DNA of 64,000 nt, taken from NCBI GenBank assembly GCA_003667865.1, contig CP033051.1:2382501-2446500 (forward strand), in the 5' to 3' direction. The DNA comes from Rossellomorea marisflavi (lineage in GTDB: Bacteria > Bacillota > Bacilli > Bacillales > Bacillaceae_B). Positions within the stretch are counted from its first letter, which is position 1. The number at the start of each line of letters is the position of its first letter. The notes under the pieces are model-generated. The model ran no database searches, was not told the origin of the DNA, and worked only from the letters and a program-made list of their open reading frames with translations. A program made the translations under genes and the position numbers. Shown piece after piece: positions 1-7,533 of this stretch.

Positions 1-76
1 GCGAAGTGGCTAAACGCGGCGGACTGTAAATCCGCTCCCTCAGGGTTCGGCGGTTCGAATCCGTCCCCCTCCACCA
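1..76 (+). tRNA. tRNA-Tyr (GTA), 5' truncated by window edge
   Basis: The anticodon loop reads CTGTAAA, so the anticodon is GTA. A long variable arm (class II), the GGTTCGAATCC T-arm and an encoded CCA at 74-76 are visible. About nine 5' acceptor bases lie before the window. The cluster probably continues upstream. Confidence 0.93.
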
Positions 77-120
77 AGATTTTTTCACAAAGTGAAAATA
101 ATCTACATTACTAATTTCAT

Positions 121-194
121 AGGGGCATAGTTTAACGGTAGAACGAAGGTCTCCAAAACCTTTGGTGTGGGTTCGATTCCTACTGCCCCTGCCA
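121..194 (+). tRNA. tRNA-Trp (CCA)
   Basis: The acceptor AGGGGCA pairs with TGCCCCT, the anticodon loop CTCCAAA gives CCA, and the 3' CCA is encoded. Confidence 0.96.
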
Positions 195-202
195 AAAAAT
201 AT

Positions 203-279
203 GGCGATTGTGGCGAAGTGGTTAACGCATCGGATTGTGGTTCCGACATTCGTGGGTTCGATTCCCATCAGTCGCCCCA
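203..279 (+). tRNA. tRNA-His (GTG)
   Basis: The anticodon loop TTGTGGT gives GTG. The acceptor stem has the extra G-1 opposite C73 that marks tRNA-His, followed by an encoded CCA. Confidence 0.96.
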
Positions 280-321
280 TACTTAGTCACAAATTCAATT
301 CCCAAACATATATTATATCAG

Positions 322-393
322 TGGGCTATAGCCAAGCGGTAAGGCATCGCACTTTGACTGCGACATGCGTTGGTTCGAATCCAGCTAGCCCAG
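322..393 (+). tRNA. tRNA-Gln (TTG)
   Basis: The acceptor TGGGCTA pairs with TAGCCCA, with discriminator G. The anticodon loop CTTTGAC gives TTG. The 3' CCA is not encoded, since the next bases are CTT, so it must be added by CCA-adding enzyme. Confidence 0.95.
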
Positions 394-396
394 CTT

Positions 397-471
397 GCGG
401 AAGTAGTTCAGTGGTAGAACACCACCTTGCCAAGGTGGGGGTCGCGGGTTCGAATCCCGTCTTCCGCTCCA
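397..471 (+). tRNA. tRNA-Gly (GCC)
   Basis: The acceptor GCGGAAG pairs with CTTCCGC. The anticodon is GCC and CCA is encoded. It starts only 3 bases after the tRNA-Gln discriminator base. Confidence 0.95.
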
Positions 472-478
472 TAATCAA

Positions 479-552
<74 letters not shown>

Positions 553-557
553 ATTGA

Positions 558-639
558 GCCGGTGTGGCGGAATTGGCAGACGCGCACGACTCAAAATCGT
601 GTTCCTTCTGGAGTGTCGGTTCGACCCCGACCACCGGTA
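558..639 (+). tRNA. tRNA-Leu (CAA)
   Basis: Class II tRNA with a long variable arm. The anticodon loop CTCAAAA gives CAA for UUG codons. The acceptor GCCGGTG pairs with CACCGGT, and the terminal CCA is not encoded. Confidence 0.94.
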
Positions 640-664
640 TTTTATAGATGTAACAGTTTTATTT

Positions 665-738
665 GCGGGTGTAGTTTAATGGTAAAACCTCAGCCTTCCA
701 AGCTGATGTCGTGGGTTCGATTCCCATCACCCGCTCCA
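665..738 (+). tRNA. tRNA-Gly (TCC)
   Basis: The acceptor GCGGGTG pairs with CACCCGC. The anticodon loop CTTCCAA gives TCC and CCA is encoded. It is the last gene of the cluster and is followed at once by a terminator. Confidence 0.96.
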
Positions 739-754
739 ACCTTACATATAATCG

Positions 755-782
755 ACCTTCCCATTTTTGGGAAGGTTTTTTG
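755..782 (+). terminator. Intrinsic terminator of the tRNA cluster
   Basis: An 8-bp stem ACCTTCCC/GGGAAGGT around ATTTTT, followed by a T-run. Confidence 0.9.
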
Positions 783-1081
783 GTTATCTACCTATACTTC
801 ACATATCCAACTAGCTGTATATCTTTTGCCTAATAGACGTAAATGAAACTTCACTGCTTCTCATTTGTTTCAAAAGAATGTTAAGAATAAAGTTTGTTTC
901 AATGGAAGGGATAAATATGGATATGTAATATGCATACTGATCAAACTTTTACTCCTATTGTTAAACAAGTCAAAATCTTTCACCCTTCTTCGTCAATCCT
1001 ATTCACCATCAGGAGACTAATTAGCTTATATAATATAAAGCAAGCGGTTATATTTGGTTTTTGGTGGTGATGGCAGTGAAT
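783..1081. other. AT-rich intergenic stretch, no gene seen
   Basis: No open frame with a credible ribosome binding site and no recognisable RNA was seen. It leads into the permease pseudogene and may hold that gene's old promoter. Confidence 0.5.
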
Positions 1082-1540
1082 ATGAAGTTAGAAACAGATG
1101 AAATTGAACTACAATTACAATTTGAAGTAGTTCCAACAAGAAAAATTAAGTATAAGAATTTTTTGTAGTATGTAGCTTTTGTTGGTCCTGCACTTTTATT
1201 TTTTAGTAATACAGATCGTACGTACTCTTTTTAAATGGGAAATCTATTATTCTTTTACTTCATGGAATGGAGTTAGTGAAGTTGTTGAATGGGTTGTAAC
1301 AGAATATTACATGAAGATTTTCACCGACGATTCAATCTTTTTTGATTCATTTTATGTTCACTACAAAGTTTATGCTAGCTGCATTAGTAATTAGTAATGT
1401 AATTGGTCTTAGCGTAGCTTTACTATAAAACACAGCGTTAAAAACACGAAATGTATTGAGGGCTATTTTCTTTATTCCGAATGTCACAGGGGACTGTTAT
1501 TAGGTTCTATCTGGCAATTATCTTTGTCATGAAGACACAA
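1082..1540 (+). pseudogene. Decayed sugar ABC transporter permease (MalF-type), 5' part only
   Basis: Reading across frames rebuilds the N-terminal half of a carbohydrate ABC permease. From the ATG at 1082 there is a short leader, an in-frame TAG, then YVAFVGPALLFF. A shift to another frame gives IYYSFTSWNGVSE and YMKIFTDDSIF. A further frame gives MLAALVISNVIGLSVALL, a TAA, then NTALKTRNVLRAIFFIPNV. A last shift gives LLLGSIWQ. These are the conserved first transmembrane segment, FTSWNG turn and membrane segments of binding-protein-dependent sugar permeases. At least two in-frame stops and two or more frameshifts are present. The C-terminal half with the EAA loop is absent, and no binding protein or partner permease is nearby. 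The gene is dead; the fragment boundaries are approximate. Confidence 0.8.
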
Positions 1541-1542
1541 TC

Positions 1543-1632
1543 ATGTCGATAGAGGAAGGGTTCCGTAGAGCTGTACAAAACTTAAAGCCCATTCTTATTG
1601 AGGAACAACTATCTGATACGTGGTGGGCGTAA
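1543..1632 (+). other. Short open frame of 29 residues, possible gene remnant
   Basis: An ATG frame encodes a 29-residue peptide containing NLKPILIEEQLSDTWWA. It has no clear ribosome binding site and lies in a region of decay just after the permease pseudogene. The composition looks protein-like, so it is more probably the fragment of a lost gene than a functional peptide. I do not recognise the family. Confidence 0.25.
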
Positions 1633-1698
1633 AAATAATAGACATGAGATTTATTTTTATGGGTAGACCAGTGTAGGAGTATTTAGTTATAAAGCACC

Positions 1699-1875
1699 GG
1701 ACATTTATTCCTCTATTATTAGTAAAAACATTGATTATGAGCTGCTAGGGGACATTTGTTCCGCTATTTATCAAAAATCAAGCACATTTGCTGAGATTTT
1801 CATTGAATAGCGGAATAAATGTCCATATAGCTATCAAAATGAGAGGTTTTAGTGAAAATAGCGGAATAAATGTCC
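1699..1875. repeat. Four copies of a 19-bp repeat, two in each orientation
   Basis: The core GGACATTTATTCCGCTATT occurs at 1699-1717 (CTCTATT variant) and 1750-1768 (TTGTTCC variant). It occurs inverted as AATAGCGGAATAAATGTCC at 1806-1824 and 1857-1875. The last two copies are identical. The arrangement lets the left and right pairs fold on each other. I recall similar motifs scattered in Bacillaceae intergenic DNA, but the function is unknown. Confidence 0.85.
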
Positions 1876-1996
1876 GCTTAGAAATATGGACTTATAGTCG
1901 TATTTCATCCTCTTCATTTGAAAGTATGAAATATCAAAAACGATTCCAGGTTGCCTCCTCTTTTAAAGTAAAATCATCTTTATTCCAGATATACAA

Positions 1997-2079
1997 TTTA
2001 TTATCGAAATGGCCTACTTTATTATTGAAATGACAATTTTATTATCAAAATCAACCAATGTATTATCGAAAATCGCAAT
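1997..2079. repeat. Degenerate tandem repeat, 20-21 bp period, four units
   Basis: Units starting near 1997, 2018, 2038 and 2059 share the core TTATTATCGAAAT with drift (TTATTATTGAAAT, TTATTATCAAAAT, GTATTATCGAAAA). It lies 120 bases after the other repeat cluster in the same gene-free stretch. Confidence 0.7.
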
Positions 2080-2140
2080 ATAAAGATTATTCGACAGGCA
2101 AACCCTCTCCCCCATCAGTTCATCACTTCAGAAGCAAAAC

Positions 2141-2170
2141 AAAAAAGCTCCCTACAAAGGAAGCCTTGAA
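2141..2170 (-). terminator. Terminator of the B3/4-domain gene
   Basis: On the minus strand GCTTCC-TTTGTA-GGGAGC is followed by TTTTTT, just after the stop codon of the gene at 2185. Confidence 0.6.
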
Positions 2171-2184
2171 AAAATATGTACAAC

Positions 2185-2853
2185 CTAGCCTATTACTACG
2201 TATTCTGCCTCACCGCCATGAATCTGTAAAAACATCTCCATCAGTGATTGTGTAAGCCTGCTACCTTCTTCAGAACTAAGACTAGGTTTTAGGAAGACGA
2301 TTTGGATTGCAGTATTCGTTTCCTCATTAACCGGTGCCCGTACTGAATCAACAAACGGACTTCCAAATGGTCCTGTTTCATCACATGCTATAATAAGGTT
2401 TTCTAAAGAATTTTCACGCCCATTTAATCCTTCATACTCCTCTTCTGACTGTCCAACACGTAATTCAATTGTGTCACCTTTCAGTTTGGAACAATCATAG
2501 ATTCCAATCGGAACTTCATATTGAAGAGAAAAGAAATTATTCAAGTCAATGGCTGAATTAATGGTCTGCAAATAATTCTGTTTCTTTATCCGACGATATA
2601 ATGCTTCAGCAGAGTGACGGTAACGATTTGGGTCTTTTCCCGTTTGCTTGAAAATGTCTCGCCATTGCTTAATCCCATCTATATCTGTAACGGAGTGATC
2701 TTGTAACTCAAAGTAGATAGACTCTTGAAATAGCTGCAACCTACCCTTTAACATTTGTGGAGATTCACCAACAACAATATCCTTGTATTGGATAAAACCA
2801 ACTTTAAAGTTTGGTATTGTATTCGAAACGGAAGAATCGATTGTTATTTCCAC
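2185..2853 (-). CDS. B3/B4 domain protein (PheRS beta-like, tRNA-editing-type fold)
   Basis: A 222-residue protein resembling the free-standing B3/B4 domain proteins, related to the editing domain of phenylalanyl-tRNA synthetase beta. Recognisable features are the DPNRYRHSAEALYRRI segment (about residues 75-90 of the GTG-start protein), then a hydrophobic stretch, YEVPIGIYDCSKLKGD and the late CDETGPFGSPFVDS segment. An upstream ATG at 2892 has no ribosome binding site. The GTG at 2853 is preceded by GGGAGG with 7-base spacing, so I take that start. It is transcribed divergently from queG. The family is thought to bind or edit aminoacyl-tRNA-like substrates, but the substrate is unknown. The family call rests on recalled sequence pattern only. 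Confidence 0.75.
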   Translation of the reverse strand: MEITIDSSVSNTIPNFKVGFIQYKDIVVGESPQMLKGRLQLFQESIYFELQDHSVTDIDGIKQWRDIFKQTGKDPNRYRHSAEALYRRIKKQNYLQTINSAIDLNNFFSLQYEVPIGIYDCSKLKGDTIELRVGQSEEEYEGLNGRENSLENLIIACDETGPFGSPFVDSVRAPVNEETNTAIQIVFLKPSLSSEEGSRLTQSLMEMFLQIHGGEAEYVVIG

Positions 2854-2950
2854 ATATTTTCCCTCCCAATTTCTTTTAAAATAGTTTATCATAATACACA
2901 GTCTGATTACACTAAAGTAATGTATCGTACATAGAAAGGAGGAGAGAGCA

Positions 2951-4090
2951 ATGAATTTTGATCACTTTAAACAAGAGATTATTGAGTATAGTAAAACGAT
3001 TGGAATCGATAAAATTGGCTTTACGACAGCGGATGAATTCACAGAAATGAAGAATCTATTAATTCGTCAAGAAATGCTAGGCTACCAATCTGGATTTGAA
3101 GAAAAGGATATAGAGAAAAGAGTTACCCCATCATTGATATCTGAGAGTCCACGCTCGATTATTTCGATTGCTCTCGCTTATCCTTCTAGACTTAAAAATG
3201 CTCCCAGAAGTGTCCGTGGCGAACGCCGAGGAATTTTCTGCAGAGCCTCTTGGGGATTAGATTATCATGACATATTAAGAGATCGCCTCCAAAAGCTAGA
3301 AGCTTTTATCGTATCAAAATGTCCCGAAGCAAAAGTGAAGTCTATGGTGGATACTGGTGAGTTGGTAGATCGTGCTGTAGCACAGCGAGCTGGAATTGGT
3401 TGGAGCGGGAAAAATTGTTCTATTATTACGCCTGAATTTGGATCATATATTTACTTAGGTGAAATGATAACAAGCCTACCATTTCAACCTGATGAACCGA
3501 TTGAGGACCAGTGTGGTAGCTGTAATAAATGTATTGATGTGTGTCCAACAGGAGCACTTGTTCAAGGTGGACAGCTTAATGCACAGAGATGTATTGCCTT
3601 TTTGACGCAAACAAAAGATTTTCTACCTGATGAGTTTCGTACAAAAATAGGAAACAGACTTTATGGCTGTGATACATGTCAAACCGTTTGTCCTAAAAAT
3701 AAAGGAAAAGACTTTCATTTTCATGATGAAATGGAAGCAGATCCAGAGCTTGTAAAACCACTATTAAAGCCACTATTAACCATGAGCAATCGTGAATTCA
3801 AAGAAAAATATGGTCCACTTTCAGGATCATGGCGAGGCAAAAAGCCGATTCAGAGAAATGCTATTATCGCCCTCGCACATTATAAGGATGATACGGCAAT
3901 AGATGACCTCATTTCGGTTATGAAAAATGATGTTCGTCCTGTTATAAGAGGTACGGCTGCTTGGGCTCTTGGGAAAATTGGCGGAGAGCAAGCGAGGGAA
4001 GCACTGATACAATTTCAACAGCGCGAAGAGGATGAGCAAGTACAAGTAGAAATTGAAAAAGGGTTAAGCCTTTTACAGGCAAACTCATGA
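2951..4090 (+). CDS. queG: Epoxyqueuosine reductase QueG
   Basis: Catalyses the last step of queuosine synthesis, reducing epoxyqueuosine in tRNA to queuosine with cobalamin and two [4Fe-4S] clusters; cytoplasmic. The catalytic Asp sits in VDTGELVDR (D134). The first ferredoxin-type motif CGSCNKCIDVCP has Cys at 188, 191, 194 and 198. The second set is C214 and CDTCQTVC (C240, C243, C247). A HEAT-like tail (about 320-375, RGTAAWALGKIGG) completes the family layout. At 379 residues the length is normal. The ATG follows GGAGGAGAG. B. subtilis places the orthologue yhbA in the same context, before yhbB and trmL. The stop codon overlaps the left arm of the downstream terminator. Confidence 0.97.
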   Translation: MNFDHFKQEIIEYSKTIGIDKIGFTTADEFTEMKNLLIRQEMLGYQSGFEEKDIEKRVTPSLISESPRSIISIALAYPSRLKNAPRSVRGERRGIFCRASWGLDYHDILRDRLQKLEAFIVSKCPEAKVKSMVDTGELVDRAVAQRAGIGWSGKNCSIITPEFGSYIYLGEMITSLPFQPDEPIEDQCGSCNKCIDVCPTGALVQGGQLNAQRCIAFLTQTKDFLPDEFRTKIGNRLYGCDTCQTVCPKNKGKDFHFHDEMEADPELVKPLLKPLLTMSNREFKEKYGPLSGSWRGKKPIQRNAIIALAHYKDDTAIDDLISVMKNDVRPVIRGTAAWALGKIGGEQAREALIQFQQREEDEQVQVEIEKGLSLLQANS

Positions 4091-4127
4091 GCTTAGATTA
4101 GGTGTTCTCTTAATCTAAGCTCTTTTT
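4089..4127 (+). terminator. Terminator after queG
   Basis: A 12-bp perfect stem GAGCTTAGATTA/TAATCTAAGCTC followed by TTTTT. Its left arm begins inside the queG stop codon. Confidence 0.93.
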
Positions 4128-4229
4128 AATGGAGAATAGGTTTCCCAAAAACATCGTAAAAGATTAAAAAAAGGTTTTGTACACACCAATTGTTACATAA
4201 AGATAAGGGTGAGGAGGGGAATCATAGAT

Positions 4230-5105
4230 ATGCTACGAAAAGCCATTGCTGAAAATATTGAAGAATTAGTGTCTAGTTTCGTGACAGACTCCAGGTATCG
4301 TGCAAACCATATAAAAGTGTTGAATAAAAGAGCCCTTTTTGAAAAAAGAGGAGCAGAAATTGTAAAAGTAACCGCAGAAGGTCAATTAACAGATATTCAA
4401 GAAGAAGAGGAGCTTACGATTTCGACTTACAAGGTTCATTATAAGTATCTTATAAAGCAAGGAAACCATATGTATCAAGAGGAAGAGGTTGAACATCGAA
4501 GAGCTACATTTGAGAATGGAGAATATGTACTAGATCAGGAAGTAGAGAGCCTAGAAGAGGAAGAGTTTGAATATATAGACCAGCAAGAAGACGAAGAAGT
4601 AGGTGAGCGAATTTCCTTTGAATATGACCGCTTAAAGGCTGTTCAATATGCAGAAAAATGGTGGGATAGCTATAATCCGGCATACAAAAAATTTGAGGTT
4701 GACTGCACAAATTATATCTCTCAGTGCTTACATGCAGGTGGAGCACCAATGCGAGGTGTCCCAAACCGAAGTAAAGGCTGGTGGATGAATAATAATAATT
4801 GGAGCTATAGCTGGTCTGTTGCGAATTCTATGAGATGGTTTCTTCCTTCTGCAAAGGTAGGGTTACGTGCAAAAGTAGTGAGTAAACCTGAAGACCTTAA
4901 GCTAGGAGATGTCATCTGCTATGATTTTCAAGGTGATGGACGATTTGATCATACAACAATTGTGACGGCTAAGGATGCAAATGGTATGCCTCTAGTAAAT
5001 GCTCACACATATAACAGTCGGTCACGTTATTGGAATTACGAAGACTCAACAGCGTATACCCCGAACATACAATATAAATTTTTTACAATAGTTGATGACC
5101 AATAA
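4230..5105 (+). CDS. yhbB: Putative amidase-domain protein (YhbB-like, amidase_6 family)
   Basis: A 291-residue protein whose C-terminal half matches the putative amidase domain (amidase_6, NlpC/P60-like fold). The Cys motif is VDCTNYISQCLHAGG (about residue 160), the His motif is FDHTTIVT (about 245), and aromatic WWMNNNNWSYSW lies between. The N-terminal half is acidic and charged and resembles a stalk or sensor region. No signal peptide or membrane segment is visible, so the protein is cytosolic or, in this spore-former, possibly spore-associated. GTG at 4209 is also open, but GAGGAGGGG lies 10 bases before ATG 4230. Synteny with B. subtilis queG(yhbA)-yhbB-trmL supports the name. The substrate is unknown; cleavage of a cell-wall amide bond is inferred from the family. 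Confidence 0.85.
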   Translation: MLRKAIAENIEELVSSFVTDSRYRANHIKVLNKRALFEKRGAEIVKVTAEGQLTDIQEEEELTISTYKVHYKYLIKQGNHMYQEEEVEHRRATFENGEYVLDQEVESLEEEEFEYIDQQEDEEVGERISFEYDRLKAVQYAEKWWDSYNPAYKKFEVDCTNYISQCLHAGGAPMRGVPNRSKGWWMNNNNWSYSWSVANSMRWFLPSAKVGLRAKVVSKPEDLKLGDVICYDFQGDGRFDHTTIVTAKDANGMPLVNAHTYNSRSRYWNYEDSTAYTPNIQYKFFTIVDDQ

Positions 5106-5265
5106 TCTTGCTCTGTTATAACTTAATGGTATAATGCCTATAGATATTTCTTAATAGTGTGTTTGGGTGGGATGTGAATCTTTACAGTATCTGGATAATA
5201 AATTTCCTATTCCACTGTAGACACTACTAGATGCTAGCTTTAAGTCTAAACGAGGTGAAAGATTT

Positions 5266-5739
5266 TTGGGAATACATGTTGTACTATACCAACCAGAAAT
5301 TCCAGCAAATACCGGAAACATTGCACGTACATGTGCAGCAACAGATACAACACTGCATCTGATCCGTCCATTAGGTTTTTCTACTGATGATAAAATGTTA
5401 AGAAGAGCAGGATTAGATTACTGGCAGTATGTTAATATTGTGTATCATGATTCACTAGATGAATTCTTTGAGAGTAACAAAAACGGTGAGTTTTTCTTTT
5501 TAACGAAGCATGGGAAGAAGCCACATTCTTCGTTTGATTATAGTAATCTGGATAAAGATTACTTCTTCATTTTTGGAAAAGAAACAACAGGATTACCGAG
5601 TGAGGTTCTTCAAGCCAACCACGAAAGATGTCTTCGTATTCCAATGAATGATAACGTACGATCACTGAATCTTTCAAATACGGCTGCAATCCTAGTATAT
5701 GAAGCACTTCGCCAACAGAATTTCTTGGATTTAATGTAA
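5266..5739 (+). CDS. trmL: tRNA (cytidine(34)-2'-O)-methyltransferase TrmL (CspR)
   Basis: A SPOUT-class methyltransferase that 2'-O-methylates the wobble base C34/cmnm5U34 of tRNA-Leu isoacceptors using SAM. Visible signatures are the N-terminal YQPEIPANTGNIARTCAA (residues 8-25), FGKETTGLP (about 104-112) and the trefoil-knot motif IPMNDNVRSLNLSNTAAI (about 125-142). The length of 157 residues is typical. The start is TTG at 5266, preceded by GAGGTGAAAG; no ATG fits the conserved N-terminus. It is the third member of the conserved queG-yhbB-trmL order. A tRNA-Leu gene (558-639) of the kind it would modify lies in the same window. Confidence 0.96.
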   Translation: MGIHVVLYQPEIPANTGNIARTCAATDTTLHLIRPLGFSTDDKMLRRAGLDYWQYVNIVYHDSLDEFFESNKNGEFFFLTKHGKKPHSSFDYSNLDKDYFFIFGKETTGLPSEVLQANHERCLRIPMNDNVRSLNLSNTAAILVYEALRQQNFLDLM

Positions 5740-5746
5740 GAGGAAA

Positions 5747-5784
5747 GGGAAGCAGAATCAAATGATTTTGCTCCCTTTTTTTTA
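5747..5784 (+). terminator. Terminator after trmL
   Basis: A GGGAAGCAGAATC/GATTTTGCTCCC hairpin around AAAT, followed by a long T-run. Confidence 0.88.
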
Positions 5785-5822
5785 TATGAGATAATATTGA
5801 AAAAATAAAGGGGTGAGAGTGG

Positions 5823-6569
5823 ATGAATTCAACAATAGAAACACTACTAAAACATCGTTCTATTCGTAAGTTTCTTGATCAACCACTTACAAAGGATGAA
5901 ATCCAAACCATTGTAACATCAGCTCAAGCTGCGAGTACATCCAGCTTTATTCAAGCTTATTCAATTATAGGAGTAAAAGATCCTGAAAAGAAAAGAGAAC
6001 TAGCAGATGCTGCTGGCGGTCAAAGCTATGTAGAAGAAAATGGCCACTTCTTTGTCTTCTGTGCTGACTTACATCGTCATGACATCCTAGGTGATCTTCA
6101 TGGTGCTGATTTACAGAATACATTAGAGAGTACTGAGAAATTTATGGTTGCTTTAATTGATGCTTCTTTGGCCGCGCAAAATGCAACGATCGCTGCTGAG
6201 TCAATGGGTCTCGGAATTTGCTATATTGGTGGAATTCGAAATGATCTTGAAAGAGTGAGCAGGCTATTAGAGCTTCCAGACCGTGTCATTCCATTGTTCG
6301 GTCTAGCTGTAGGTCACCCAGCACAAGATCCAGATGTAAAACCACGATTACCATTTGCGGAAGTGTATCACGAAGACCGTTATGAAACAGATGATGAAAT
6401 GAAAGCAAATTTGGAAGCCTATGACACATCCGTTTCAAAATATTATGAAGAACGTACAGGTGGAAAGAGACAAGACACGTGGACAGAGCAAATGGCAAAA
6501 ATGCTTTCAATGAAAAAGAGAATGTATATGAAGGATTTTGTTAAGGATAAAGGGTTTAATTTGAAATAA
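5823..6569 (+). CDS. NADPH-dependent FMN oxidoreductase (nitroreductase family, NfrA-type)
   Basis: A 248-residue flavoprotein of the nitroreductase superfamily, FRase I/NfrA branch. The opening HRSIRKFLDQPLTKDEI (residues 11-27) is the FMN-phosphate-binding signature. ASTSSFIQAYSIIGV (about 38-52) and GLGICYIGGIRND (about 130-142) are further conserved family segments, and GLAVGHPAQDP (about 160-170) precedes the charged C-terminal tail. It should reduce FMN, nitroaromatics or quinones with NADPH, in the cytoplasm. ATG 5823 follows GAGGTGAGAGTGG. It is a single gene flanked by terminators. The exact physiological substrate cannot be told from sequence. Confidence 0.9.
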   Translation: MNSTIETLLKHRSIRKFLDQPLTKDEIQTIVTSAQAASTSSFIQAYSIIGVKDPEKKRELADAAGGQSYVEENGHFFVFCADLHRHDILGDLHGADLQNTLESTEKFMVALIDASLAAQNATIAAESMGLGICYIGGIRNDLERVSRLLELPDRVIPLFGLAVGHPAQDPDVKPRLPFAEVYHEDRYETDDEMKANLEAYDTSVSKYYEERTGGKRQDTWTEQMAKMLSMKKRMYMKDFVKDKGFNLK

Positions 6570-6574
6570 AGACA

Positions 6575-6607
6575 AAGGGGGCAGGCTCAGAGGAGCTGCC
6601 CCTTTTT
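6575..6607 (+). terminator. Terminator after the nitroreductase
   Basis: A GGGGGCAGGCTC/GAGCTGCCCC-type hairpin with a short loop, followed by TTTTT. Confidence 0.85.
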
Positions 6608-6621
6608 AATGGTAAGTAGCA

Positions 6622-7095
6622 CTATTTTTGAAATGAAGCATGGTTATTTACTAGTAGTTTTATGACAGTGATTTGGCCTAGATGGTGTGCTTCGTGGAAT
6701 GCAGCCATATTTGCAAGTTCACCAATTGTTTGGAGTCCCATAAAGGGTTGCTTTAGGTTTTTATCGAATACGTCTGCTGGTATTGCTTGAATGCGTTCAA
6801 TTTGAGTCTGTAGATGTACTACTAACTCTTCTTTAGATGGCTTTACGTCTCTCCAGTCTCGAGGGCTAGTTCCATTTCCAAAGTATGAAAGATAAAATTC
6901 AGGTAGGTTTTTGGATTTACCAGGAAAGCCGAACAAGAATTGTTCTGTAGTGGTAAGAACATGTCCGATATGCCAACGAATGGTGTTATTTAATTCTTCT
7001 GGTTGTACATCTAGTAGATCCTCTTCTACTCCCTTAATAGTCTTTAGAAACATTTTCCTCGTTAAAGCAAACTGATTGAATAGTAAGTCATGCAT
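6622..7095 (-). CDS. DinB family protein (putative metal-dependent enzyme)
   Basis: A 157-residue four-helix protein of the DinB/YfiT-like superfamily. The likely divalent metal ligands are the His in IRWHIGHVLTTTEQ (about residue 40) and the pair in AAFHEAHHLGQI (about 137-148), the usual three-His layout. Members include thiol transferases using bacillithiol or mycothiol, so a bacillithiol-S-transferase role is possible in this Bacillaceae host, but it is not shown. The open frame extends upstream to 7134. GGGAGGG lies 6 bases before ATG 7095, which also gives the normal N-terminus, so that start is used. It ends close behind the convergent nitroreductase gene. Confidence 0.88.
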   Translation of the reverse strand: MHDLLFNQFALTRKMFLKTIKGVEEDLLDVQPEELNNTIRWHIGHVLTTTEQFLFGFPGKSKNLPEFYLSYFGNGTSPRDWRDVKPSKEELVVHLQTQIERIQAIPADVFDKNLKQPFMGLQTIGELANMAAFHEAHHLGQITVIKLLVNNHASFQK

Positions 7096-7187
7096 AAAGG
7101 ATCCCTCCCTTTTTATATTTATGTATTCATGCAAAAAGAGTAAAATCCTTTAATTTTATGAACAAACATACTAATAATGACAAATAA

Positions 7188-7215
7188 AAAAAGGATACAG
7201 AGTTGTATCCTTTTT
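7188..7215 (-). terminator. Terminator of the 29-residue membrane peptide gene
   Basis: A perfect 12-bp stem AAAAAGGATACA/TGTATCCTTTTT around 4 bases. On the minus strand it sits 15 bases after the stop of the small gene at 7231, with a T-run. Confidence 0.85.
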
Positions 7216-7230
7216 AATAAACTATAAAAA

Positions 7231-7320
7231 TTAGTGAGAACCCGGCTTGTCGTTATATCCAGCAGTAAAGATTGCTACAAGGAATGTTAACGATACACCT
7301 AAGATTAGAATTGTACCCAT
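7231..7320 (-). CDS. Small single-pass membrane peptide, 29 residues
   Basis: A small gene too short for usual gene callers. The ATG at 7320 is preceded by AAGGAGGA with 8-base spacing, one of the strongest ribosome binding sites in the window, and a terminator follows the stop. The peptide begins MGTILILGVSLTFLVAIF and ends TAGYNDKPGSH. One hydrophobic helix (residues 3-20) is followed by a short polar tail. It lies between the DinB gene and prkA, so expression in sporulation is conceivable but not shown. I do not recognise a family. Confidence 0.75.
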   Translation of the reverse strand: MGTILILGVSLTFLVAIFTAGYNDKPGSH

Positions 7321-7533
7321 CTATGTAATCCTCCTTAGAAAGAAATCGATAAAATAGTCTGTTCTTAGTATAGCTCATTTTTAATAAGAAGTGAACTGAA
7401 CAAAGGTATTTTTTTCTGCCAAAATTGTGTCATGAAAATTTAAACTGGATAGGTTATTCATCATTGCTTGCCAAAGAGCATAGAGTATATTAATTATCTT
7501 CAATACCTTACTACCTTACTAGGGGAGGAACGT

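Noticed and set aside
1788-2033. 81-codon frame across the repeat clusters
   Set aside because: It is built from the 19-bp and 20-bp repeats, has no ribosome binding site and shows no protein-like pattern.
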